The translations under genes and the position numbers were made by a program. From assembly GCA_000433775.1 (NCBI GenBank), contig HF998460.1, forward strand, positions 6,402 through 18,929: a stretch of DNA of 12,528 bases, given 5' to 3'. Under the pieces are notes generated by a model. That model saw nothing but the letters and a program-made list of their open reading frames with translations, had not been told where the DNA came from and made no database searches. Below, one piece after another: positions 1 to 6,254 of this stretch; the stretch's first letter is position 1, and each line of letters opens with the position of its first letter. Source of the stretch: Corallococcus sp. CAG:1435. GTDB lineage: Bacteria > Bacillota > Clostridia > Christensenellales > CAG-314.

Positions 1-1
1 C

Positions 2-2515
2 GGCTTCGCCGTGATAGACGGCAACGCCGGCACGTTGCTTTTGCCCTTCTCGGGCGAAACGGTGGTGGATTTTTACTACGACAACGGCGCCTTCGGCGTC
101 ATACGCAAGCGGGTGACGCTTTCGGTGCTGCAGTCGTCGGAAAGCGGGCTGACCGTAAACGGCGAGGAAAGCTGCACCTTGGCATTGGAGCAGGGCAGCA
201 CGTCCTGTGCCTTCTACGTGCAGGCGCAGCAATCTCCCGTGGTCAAAGAAAACGCATACGTACAGGGTTTTTCCGTACAGCAGTTGCAGCAAAACTGCTA
301 CAAAGTGGCCGTAGAGCTTTCTCCCGACGCCACCGACACCGTTTTGGAAGTGGCTGTGGGCGACAAGACGGCTTTTGTAAACGTGGTCTATGCCGAATTT
401 GCCTTTTCCGTGCGCGGCGACGTGGCGGTAACGGATGACAGCGCGGTGGTGCTGGCAGGCTCTCCCGTCACCTTCTATGCCGTGGCAGAGGTTGCGGCGG
501 AAAACGTCACCTATCGGTGGAACGGCGACGGGTTGCAGCTGGACGTGTCGCAGGACGGCGCTTCCTGCACGGTTACTGCGGCGCAGGCGGGCAGCTATTC
601 CCTTACCGTCGCCGCATTGAAAAACGGCGTGGCAATGGATATCTACCCCGTTACGTTGTCCGTTCAGGCGGTGGTGCCCGTGTCCTCCGTGCAGTTTAAG
701 AGCGTAGCCTCAGGGCTGGCAATGCAGCGCGCCGTGGCAGGCTACAAGTACAGCGACAGCGTCAGCAGCCTTGTGCGCAACAGCTTCACGGTAGATTTCT
801 TTGCCTACTACAACGGTCAGACGGTGCAAAACGCCTTGCAATATATGGACGTAGAGTACGACGAAAAAATTGCCGACGTGGAAATTTCCCAAAGCGGCAT
901 AATCGTCACTCCCAAAGCCAAAGGGGAGGTTACCGTTTCCGTCAGGTGGAAGGGCAACGCCTCCTTCGGCACCGACGTGGGAGCGCAGGTGACGTTATTG
1001 TGTCTTCCCGACGCGGTGGCCGTTTCCACAAGCGATCAGGCGTTTGCCGCTTCCAAGGCGGGGCTTGCCATGGTGCTGGAAAATGACGTCGTGCTGGGCA
1101 CGGCGGAGGACGGCAGCGTGTATCCGGTGGAGGAGCGCAAAGCCATGATGGGCACAATGCAGTCCACCTACAATACTCAGTACTACCACAACGTCGGTCA
1201 GGCGGAGCAGGCTAAGGTAAACTACGTGCTGGAATTCCGCAACGACGTGTACGGTAACGGCTATTCCATAAACGCCATGCACTTCACCGCCGTCAAGGAT
1301 TCCTCCGGCGTAAGCCAGATTTTCCGCGGGCCGCTGCACTTTGTCAGCTACGGTCAGGTGGCTTCGGTGGCGGGGCAGGATAACTCGGCGTATCTGGTGC
1401 GCACTGACGGCATTACGCTGTGCAACGTAACGCTGCTGGGCTGTTCGGACGAAACGCTGTCCGACGGCAAAGGGGGCTACGACCTCTCCGCCCTCAACGA
1501 AACGGGCACCGTGCTGGAAGTCAACGCCGATTGCAGCATTATCAACTGCCGCATACGCAACGGCAGAAACGGCGTAAGAATTTACGGTGGCAACAGGCAG
1601 GGCAACGGCTACTTTATTCAAAGTCTGGAGCAAAACGACGGCGCATGTCGTCACCGTGCCGACGTCACCATCGAAGGGTGCATAATTTCACAGGCGAGGG
1701 AGTTTTTGGTAAAGATAGGCTCCAACCGCGCGCTGCAGGCAAACAGCGGACTTTCCTCCAACGTCAACGCCTGTGTGGAACCGAGTCTGCTGGACGAAAG
1801 TGGAAACCCCTACGACGTGCAGACAAACGACTACCTCAACGACAAATATTTCTACGACACCTACGTCATGACGGACGTCACGCTTAAAGACAGCGTGCTG
1901 GAAACCAGCGGCTTGTTTTCCGTGGGCATAGAAACCAACTTTGCGGGAACGCTGCTTTACGCCCAGCAGGACAGCATAATCTTCGAAGGCTGGCCGGGAA
2001 CGGGCGGCACCTCCTTCCCGTCGGTGCTGCGGCTGGAGGGGGACGTCAGAATGTACGACTGGAAAGACCTTTCGCTGGTGGACAGCAGCACTCTGATAGA
2101 TTCCGAGCAATCTCGCTTCAAGCTTAATATTTCCGCCATGCTGGACTACGTCTGCACCAACCATTCCGGCACGCAGTACGGTTACGAATACATCATCGAC
2201 CGCAAGCAAAACGTAAACTACGTTCACGGCGGTATAGCCTTCTACGGCGGCGGCAAAAACTATTCGCAGCTGGACGTAAGCGGGCTGGACGAAAGCCTTG
2301 CCGATTTGTCGGTGTACCCCGTAAACCTCAATATGCTAAGCGGTGCCGAGGGCGAAACGGGCGAACAGGCGGAGTTCCTTCCCTTGGCTGCGGGCACGCA
2401 GGATTTCCGTTTCTATATGTACGGCAGCCGCAGCGTCAACAACGTGGACAAACAGCTGGCGGATCAGGCTTCGGGGCAAAAATACAGCGGCGTAAAGCCC
2501 GTCCCCTTCCGTTAG
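2..2515 (+). CDS. Large putative extracellular protein, Ig-like regions then right-handed beta-helix (5' end outside window)
   Basis: The frame is open from base 2 to a TAG stop at 2513-2515. The first possible start is GTG at 11, but it has no convincing ribosome site and the sequence upstream is already coding-like, so I read this as the 3' part (about 838 codons) of a longer gene. Counting from 11, residues about 135-221 look Ig/PKD-like (YRWNGDG near the start, then GSYSLTV), and about 285-340 look like a bacterial Ig-like group 2 (BIG2-type) domain (ITVTPKAKG-like IIVTPKAKGEVTVSVRW). Residues about 400-650 carry irregular beta-helix rungs such as GVRIYGGN and VTIEGCIIS, typical of the pectin-lyase-like fold. 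No LPXTG motif, terminal hydrophobic helix or SLH domain is visible at the C-terminus, so attachment is unclear. No catalytic motif was recognised. The gene is clearly GC-richer than the rest of the window. A surface or secreted role is inferred from the domain types. Confidence 0.85.
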   Translation, partial: GFAVIDGNAGTLLLPFSGETVVDFYYDNGAFGVIRKRVTLSVLQSSESGLTVNGEESCTLALEQGSTSCAFYVQAQQSPVVKENAYVQGFSVQQLQQNCYKVAVELSPDATDTVLEVAVGDKTAFVNVVYAEFAFSVRGDVAVTDDSAVVLAGSPVTFYAVAEVAAENVTYRWNGDGLQLDVSQDGASCTVTAAQAGSYSLTVAALKNGVAMDIYPVTLSVQAVVPVSSVQFKSVASGLAMQRAVAGYKYSDSVSSLVRNSFTVDFFAYYNGQTVQNALQYMDVEYDEKIADVEISQSGIIVTPKAKGEVTVSVRWKGNASFGTDVGAQVTLLCLPDAVAVSTSDQAFAASKAGLAMVLENDVVLGTAEDGSVYPVEERKAMMGTMQSTYNTQYYHNVGQAEQAKVNYVLEFRNDVYGNGYSINAMHFTAVKDSSGVSQIFRGPLHFVSYGQVASVAGQDNSAYLVRTDGITLCNVTLLGCSDETLSDGKGGYDLSALNETGTVLEVNADCSIINCRIRNGRNGVRIYGGNRQGNGYFIQSLEQNDGACRHRADVTIEGCIISQAREFLVKIGSNRALQANSGLSSNVNACVEPSLLDESGNPYDVQTNDYLNDKYFYDTYVMTDVTLKDSVLETSGLFSVGIETNFAGTLLYAQQDSIIFEGWPGTGGTSFPSVLRLEGDVRMYDWKDLSLVDSSTLIDSEQSRFKLNISAMLDYVCTNHSGTQYGYEYIIDRKQNVNYVHGGIAFYGGGKNYSQLDVSGLDESLADLSVYPVNLNMLSGAEGETGEQAEFLPLAAGTQDFRFYMYGSRSVNNVDKQLADQASGQKYSGVKPVPFR

Positions 2516-2562
2516 TTCGGCGTAAGAAACCCGCACAAATTTGCCCCTGCACGCTTTGAGGC

Positions 2563-2587
2563 TTGCATCGCGCACTTTGAAATTTAC
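2563..2587. repeat. 25-bp direct repeat, copy 1
   Basis: This 25-bp stretch matches 2640-2664 at 24 of 25 positions (C at 2569, T at 2646). The pair flanks the terminator at 2595-2626. Shorter relatives of the core TTTGAAATTT occur nearby. No function is apparent. Confidence 0.7.
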
Positions 2588-2594
2588 AAAAATC

Positions 2595-2626
2595 GGAGCG
2601 TTGCTTCACGGCAACGCTTCTTTTTT
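2595..2626 (+). terminator. Intrinsic terminator after the beta-helix gene
   Basis: A stem of GGAGCGTTGC (2595-2604) pairs with GCAACGCTTC (2611-2620), ten pairs including one G-U, around a six-base loop TTCACG. Six T residues (2621-2626) follow directly. It lies 79 bases after the stop at 2515 and ends the plus-strand transcript before the convergent operon. Confidence 0.92.
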
Positions 2627-2970
2627 GCCCTTTTGAAATTTGCATTGCGCACTTTGAAATTTACGCTTGTGCGCTTTAAGTTTTGTGCTTGTATGTTACA
2701 AAATTTGTGCTTGCCTTTACACACGTTAAGAAATAAAACGTTATCGTTTATTTGATTGGGAAATAAAACGGCGTGAAAGAGCGACGGGATAAAACTTCAA
2801 AAGACGAAAACTTTCGGACTTGGTGCAAAGCGGTGGGGCTTGTAAAAAAACAGAAACGTGCCGAATTTTTGAAATATCGAAGAGTCAGACATCTTGTGGC
2901 AGTGCATGAAAGACTTTATACTCATTGCAATGAAATGTAAAAACTCTTGCGACCGCACGAAAAAATGCAT
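2627..2970. other. Non-coding stretch between two facing terminators
   Basis: I see no supportable gene here on either strand. It holds the second 25-bp repeat (2640-2664), two copies of AAATAAAACG (2731-2740 and 2761-2770), and a weak AT-rich inverted repeat (2731-2740 with 2745-2753, one bulge). It separates the convergent transcripts of the beta-helix gene and the minus-strand operon. Confidence 0.6.
2640..2664. repeat. 25-bp direct repeat, copy 2
   Basis: Second copy of the repeat at 2563-2587, with one mismatch. It lies just downstream of the plus-strand terminator in non-coding DNA. Confidence 0.7.
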
Positions 2971-2999
2971 AAAAAAGGCAGGGCGTCAAGTTCCCTGCC
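2971..2999 (-). terminator. Intrinsic terminator of the acyltransferase operon
   Basis: Read on the minus strand, GGCAGGG (2999-2993) pairs perfectly with CCCTGCC (2983-2977) around a nine-base loop, followed by six T residues (2976-2971). It lies 106 bases past the stop of the membrane-protein gene (3106) and has no U tract in the plus direction, so it serves the minus-strand operon. Confidence 0.9.
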
Positions 3000-3105
3000 A
3001 AGTGTGTCAAAATGTTTGTCCGAAACGTTTTTTGTATACAATTTCTACATACGGTATTAAAATATTTGTACAAAATAGATTTTCTGAATTTGAAAACAAA
3101 CTCAA

Positions 3106-3822
3106 TTACAAGTTGAAGTTTCTTTCCATTTCGTCTTTCAAAGCCCTGTTGCACACCAAAAACACAATTATGTTGTTGAGTATCGCAGCGAAGAAAATGA
3201 CGAAGTTTATTATTGTTTTGGGGCGATAAATTCCCAGATATGAGGTTATCCACAGCGTTATTTGCGGCAGAATGTCAAACACGGTGCAAAACACCAAAGT
3301 GGAAAACAGTTGTTTGTTGGTGTTGCGTTGCACGCCGATAAGCACTACTGTGAGAATTGTCGCTGCGACATAAATCCACGGCAACACAAATTCCACCGTA
3401 AACCAGCAAAATTTTCCGTTGTACAGTGCAAATTCCATTGCTATGGCAAGAATCGTCAGGACAATCAAATCTATCCGAATTTGTTTGACAAGTTTGTATT
3501 TGGCATTTATGGGCGTCATCACGCAAAACACTGCGAACACAACGCCTATTGCAACGTAGGCACTCCAATGATACTCAGGCGTAACAATTATGTTGAGAAC
3601 GACGCAAAACGCCAACAGCACAAGCAAAATTCTGTTGAATTTGAATCGGAAAAAGTTGACGCTTTTTATTTCGTGCAGTACGGGGTATTCTATTTTTCCG
3701 TCAATGTCACGGTACACCTCGCATTTGTCGTTGTAGTCTTTTTCGTCCAGATAACTACCGCAAAGGGGACAGTTTGTAAGTTGGTGGTGCACATTGGCTT
3801 TGCACTTTGTACAGTATTTCAT
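3106..3822 (-). CDS. Zinc-ribbon six-TM membrane protein, DUF6320-like
   Basis: The product is 238 residues. The N-terminus holds a zinc-ribbon knuckle pair, CTKC at C4/C7 and CPLC at C18/C21, which would bind one zinc ion on the cytoplasmic side. Six hydrophobic segments follow, at about 64-81, 86-105, 117-134, 140-164, 172-192 and 203-225, so it is an integral membrane protein. A short-zinc-ribbon-plus-TM plan encoded next to an alcohol acetyltransferase-type enzyme fits the family I know as DUF6320; that name is from memory of the family, not from a search. The ATG at 3822-3820 overlaps the upstream stop as ATGA and has an SD (GGGAGG) inside the upstream gene, so translation is coupled and the two proteins probably work together, perhaps by placing the acyltransferase at the membrane. 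The biochemical role is unknown. Confidence 0.93.
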   Translation of the reverse strand: MKYCTKCKANVHHQLTNCPLCGSYLDEKDYNDKCEVYRDIDGKIEYPVLHEIKSVNFFRFKFNRILLVLLAFCVVLNIIVTPEYHWSAYVAIGVVFAVFCVMTPINAKYKLVKQIRIDLIVLTILAIAMEFALYNGKFCWFTVEFVLPWIYVAATILTVVLIGVQRNTNKQLFSTLVFCTVFDILPQITLWITSYLGIYRPKTIINFVIFFAAILNNIIVFLVCNRALKDEMERNFNL

Positions 3823-5345
3823 TCTTCCTCCCAGATGTCGCTTTCAAGTGCGATGTCAATGCCCATTTCCGCAAGTTTGTTGAAGAAAAATCTTTCGCAA
3901 TCTCTTTCCCAAAAGATGTTTGTCACGGCAATTACGCACACGTCGTTGTAGGTAGCCACGGTAAAGTTGTTGGTGCCTTTTGCTGGACGTCCCAACATAA
4001 ATTCGTAGCGGATTACTTTGTCGGCAAATTCTTTCGGGGCATCCACCTTGCCCAGGTTGGACAGCGTGGAACAGTTGACGATGCCGTCTCCCCTGCCATG
4101 CACGATGGTTTTAAGCACCAGTTTCTTTACGGCAAGAGGCACTATTTTCAAAACGGGATTGTTTCCGCTGTTGTAGTTGTAACTCACCATTCCACGGAAG
4201 TAGTCGTCGGTGAGTTGTTCGTCACGCTGTTTCTGAATGTCCCTGATTACGTCGTCCAAATCTTTTTGTCCGTTGTATTGGTAAAAAATGTAACTGGAAA
4301 AGTTGCGTATCGTTTCCACGTTGTAACGGCGACGAAGGTTGACGGGAATGAGTATTCTTATGGGGCGTGGGTCCTTGTTGTTGGTGCTTTGGCAAAAGTG
4401 GTCCAATGCCAGAAGTTGCACTGCGCTCAAAAAATCCGTTATTGTGGCATTGTGACTTTTGGCAAGTTGATGAAGTTGCGTTGCGGAACAAATTCCTTTA
4501 ACCGTTACATACTTTTTGTTACGAAAGTACGTTCCAACCAGACGTTTGCTTTTGATTATCGGCGGTAACGGCGGAGGATTTTTGGCAACTGCAATGTTGG
4601 CGAAGTTGTCACGCAGTTCCGTTAGGGTAGGGGTATCTCGGTAGTCCAGACAGTTGCGTTTTTCCACCTCAAAACCCTTTCTCAAAAAGTAGCAGCGAAG
4701 CAACGAATTCAAAAACACAAGTCCGCCCGTTCCGTCCGTTGCCGAGTGAAAAAATTCCACGGCAATTTGATTGTGGAAGTAGTTTACACGAATCTGACTG
4801 CGTCTTGCGTCCACGGGCATCGGGCGCCCGGGAACCTTAGTTTGTTCTTTTACCACAAGAGGCACTGTCGGTCTGTCGATGTAGGGCCAGAAAAAGCCGT
4901 TTTTTATGCTGCCGCAAATGGAAGGGAAGCGGTAGAAAACGTCGTTTACAGCCAGTTGCAAAGTTATAGGGTCAACCTTTTCCTGCAACTGCACGGCAAG
5001 ACGAAACACGGAAATGCTTTCGCCCCTTGCTACCAGCGGATACATGAGAGCGGCATTGTCCAGTTTGTACCATTTTTTGCTTTCTTTTTGTCTGCGTGCA
5101 ATAACAAAAAGTTTTTGTTGCAGCAGATGTTTTTCGTCCACCTGTGCGTGGCGTTTGGTTTTGTTTACGGTCTTTTTTGCTTTGCGTACAAGTCTTGCCC
5201 GCCTGCGACGTTGTCTGCGTGTGGGTGTCGGCGTTTTTGCCGAATTTTCTTCGTTGAGAGCGTTTGTCGCCGCAGTTTCCTCTTGAAAATCCGTCGGCAG
5301 GGCGTTTTCCGCAATCAAAACCTCTTTGTCATCTTTTTTTGCCAT
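3819..5345 (-). CDS. HxxxD acyltransferase, alcohol acetyltransferase/condensation-domain superfamily
   Basis: The product is 508 residues. The core begins at about residue 92 with WYKLDNAALMYP, a start I recognise from Bacillota proteins annotated as alcohol acetyltransferase. The catalytic HxxxDG motif is present as H200-S-A-T-D204-G205. Further family-like elements are IPVNLRRR (333-340), RNFSSY (347-352) and STLSNLGKV (426-433). Enzymes with this fold transfer an acyl group from a CoA or carrier thioester to an alcohol or amine; the substrate cannot be read from sequence. No signal peptide or TM helix is seen, so it is probably cytosolic or membrane-associated. Residues 1-90 are an extra region: acidic/polar at first, then very basic (TRRQRRRRARLVRKAKK, 42-58). 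ATG at 5345 is chosen because AGGTG lies five bases upstream and no better internal start precedes the core. It is first in a two-gene operon with the zinc-ribbon membrane protein. Confidence 0.9.
   Translation of the reverse strand: MAKKDDKEVLIAENALPTDFQEETAATNALNEENSAKTPTPTRRQRRRRARLVRKAKKTVNKTKRHAQVDEKHLLQQKLFVIARRQKESKKWYKLDNAALMYPLVARGESISVFRLAVQLQEKVDPITLQLAVNDVFYRFPSICGSIKNGFFWPYIDRPTVPLVVKEQTKVPGRPMPVDARRSQIRVNYFHNQIAVEFFHSATDGTGGLVFLNSLLRCYFLRKGFEVEKRNCLDYRDTPTLTELRDNFANIAVAKNPPPLPPIIKSKRLVGTYFRNKKYVTVKGICSATQLHQLAKSHNATITDFLSAVQLLALDHFCQSTNNKDPRPIRILIPVNLRRRYNVETIRNFSSYIFYQYNGQKDLDDVIRDIQKQRDEQLTDDYFRGMVSYNYNSGNNPVLKIVPLAVKKLVLKTIVHGRGDGIVNCSTLSNLGKVDAPKEFADKVIRYEFMLGRPAKGTNNFTVATYNDVCVIAVTNIFWERDCERFFFNKLAEMGIDIALESDIWEEE
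3823..3832 (-). promoter_or_regulatory. Ribosome binding site inside the acyltransferase gene
   Basis: On the minus strand GGGAGGAAGA immediately precedes the ATG at 3822. The SD core GGAGG is at 3831-3827, four bases from the start. It lies in the last codons of the upstream gene, which fixes the start and supports translational coupling. Confidence 0.85.
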
Positions 5346-5359
5346 TTTTTCACCTGCAA

Positions 5360-5373
5360 GTCGGCTTGCCGAC
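5360..5373 (-). promoter_or_regulatory. Perfect 6-bp hairpin/operator in the leader of the acyltransferase operon
   Basis: GTCGGC (5360-5365) and GCCGAC (5368-5373) form an inverted repeat with a two-base spacer. On the minus strand it falls just after the predicted transcription start (near 5377) and four bases before the SD (AGGTG, 5355-5351). It could be a DNA operator or a 5' mRNA stem that affects stability or translation. No U tract follows in the transcript, so it is not a terminator there. Confidence 0.5.
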
Positions 5374-5383
5374 CTTTTCTGTT

Positions 5384-5412
5384 ATTTTACCACATTTGCC
5401 GCTTTGCCACAA
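5384..5412 (-). promoter_or_regulatory. Probable promoter of the acyltransferase operon
   Basis: On the minus strand TTGTGG (5412-5407) is followed after 17 bases by TAAAAT (5389-5384), with a TGG extension just upstream of the -10 box. The predicted start of transcription is near 5377, giving a leader of about 32 bases. Confidence 0.55.
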
Positions 5413-5532
5413 CAGAAAAGTGAAAAAGAATGAGAATTTTCCGCTCATTTCGTGCAGAATTTGTTCTTTTAAGGCAGTTTTGCGCTTGGCAACCTCTTTG
5501 CATTTGCAGAAAACCCAAAAAATTTTGTTCCT

Positions 5533-5687
5533 GTTCGTTTCCCGACAGCGTATTCCGTTGTTTGCACCGTATTGTGTTTTTTTGTCGGTACAGCAGTGTC
5601 ATGATACCTTGTTTTGTGCAGATTTTTTATCTTTGACAGATATTGTTGTGCATATTGATTTGAAACTGTAAATCAAAGTTTTTTTGC
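5533..5687. repeat. 155-bp tandem element, copy 1
   Basis: This block is repeated directly by 5688-5843. The two differ by four substitutions, all within the first 40 bases, and by one T in a T run (six T here, seven in copy 2); the rest is identical. Near its end it holds a hairpin, TTGATTT (5655-5661) with AAATCAA (5670-5676), followed after two bases by seven T (5679-5685), which resembles a weak plus-strand terminator. An open minus-strand frame crosses it, but all four substitutions would change the amino acid, so I regard it as non-coding. Confidence 0.9.
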
Positions 5688-5843
5688 GTTCGTTTCCCGA
5701 CAGCGTATTCTGTTTTTCGCACCGTGTTGTGTTTTTTTGTCGGTACAGCAGTGTCATGATACCTTGTTTTGTGCAGATTTTTTTATCTTTGACAGATATT
5801 GTTGTGCATATTGATTTGAAACTGTAAATCAAAGTTTTTTTGC
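5688..5843. repeat. 156-bp tandem element, copy 2
   Basis: Second full copy, directly abutting copy 1. It carries the same AT-rich hairpin (5811-5832) and seven-T run (5835-5841). The high identity suggests recent duplication or homogenisation. Confidence 0.9.
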
Positions 5844-5871
5844 GTTCGTTTCCCGACAGCGTATTCTGTTT
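5844..5871. repeat. Partial third copy (28 bp) of the tandem element
   Basis: These 28 bases are identical to the first 28 of copy 2 (5688-5715). After 5871 the match is lost, except that GTATTGTG (5872-5879) resembles the sequence a few bases further on in copy 1, as if a short deletion had occurred. Confidence 0.8.
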
Positions 5872-6151
5872 GTATTGTGATTTTTGCGAATGTGAGATTT
5901 TTTCCGATACCTTTTTTAATGGTTAATATTTTGCATTGATATATGTTTTCTATTTATATGTGCAGATATTTTGTTTTGTCCGTGCGAATATTTTGACATA
6001 TTATTTTTTTCGACGCAGTTTATAATGGAAAATATTTACAAAATTTGTTTCCCGTTCCTGAAATTTTACATTTCAAACAAAAAAAGTGCAGGAAAATGTG
6101 TAATAATGTTATTTTTTAGACGTATTTCATTATTTATTTATAAAAAACATA
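5872..6151. other. AT-rich non-coding segment upstream of the giant gene
   Basis: No supportable gene is seen. The segment is strongly AT-rich and contains ATATTTTG three times (5926, 5966, 5988). It also holds consensus-like boxes TTGACA (5993-5998) and TATAAT (6021-6026), but they are 22 bases apart, too far for a normal sigma-A promoter. A short plus-strand frame from about 6025 lacks a ribosome site and codes for a low-complexity peptide, so it is not called. Confidence 0.5.
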
Positions 6152-6180
6152 TTGAAACGCAAATTTATTTGTTTTATAAT
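6152..6180 (+). promoter_or_regulatory. Sigma-A-type promoter of the giant beta-helix gene
   Basis: TTGAAA (6152-6157) and TATAAT (6175-6180) are separated by exactly 17 bases, with AT-rich sequence upstream that could act as an UP element. Transcription would start near 6187, giving a leader of about 68 bases before the ATG at 6255. Confidence 0.8.
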
Positions 6181-6238
6181 TAAAAGCGATAGAGTGGCGT
6201 GGTATAAGTACGTCATCCAATCATAAACAAATACACAA

Positions 6239-6244
6239 AAAGGA
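6239..6244 (+). promoter_or_regulatory. Ribosome binding site of the giant gene
   Basis: AAGGAG lies ten bases before ATG at 6255. It fixes the start directly in front of a clear signal peptide. Confidence 0.88.
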
Positions 6245-6254
6245 GAACAGGCAT

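Noticed and set aside
995..1654. Minus-strand 219-residue frame inside the first beta-helix gene
   Set aside because: It is a shadow of the GC-rich sense gene; no ribosome site or domain is seen.
2894..3229. Plus-strand 111-residue frame
   Set aside because: It crosses the minus-strand terminator hairpin and the 3' end of the membrane-protein gene, and has no ribosome site.
3807..5423. Plus-strand frames opposite the acyltransferase (such as 3807-4568 and 4746-5423)
   Set aside because: They lie antisense to a gene with a clear HxxxDG motif and family core; no promoter or SD supports them.
5655..5685. Plus-strand intrinsic terminator within the tandem element
   Set aside because: The 7-bp stem has only one G-C pair, the U tract starts two bases late, and no plus-strand gene lies directly upstream; noted as a structure in the repeat, not called as a terminator.
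5387..5832. Two minus-strand frames (5387-5602, 5599-5832) sharing the peptide MTLLYRQKNT
   Set aside because: The shared peptide comes from the tandem DNA repeat; all four substitutions between copies are amino-acid changing and the single-base length difference shifts the frame, so coding is unlikely.
5533..5871. CRISPR array
   Set aside because: The repeats are about 155 bp, contiguous and without unique spacers; no cas gene is present.
5926..5995. Three ATATTTTG motifs as regulator sites
   Set aside because: The spacing (40 and 22) is suggestive, but such strings are expected by chance in this AT-rich stretch, and they lack dyad symmetry.
5971..6183. Plus-strand 70-residue frame upstream of the giant gene
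   Set aside because: It is AT-rich with no SD and overlaps the promoter; it looks like chance coding in low-GC DNA.
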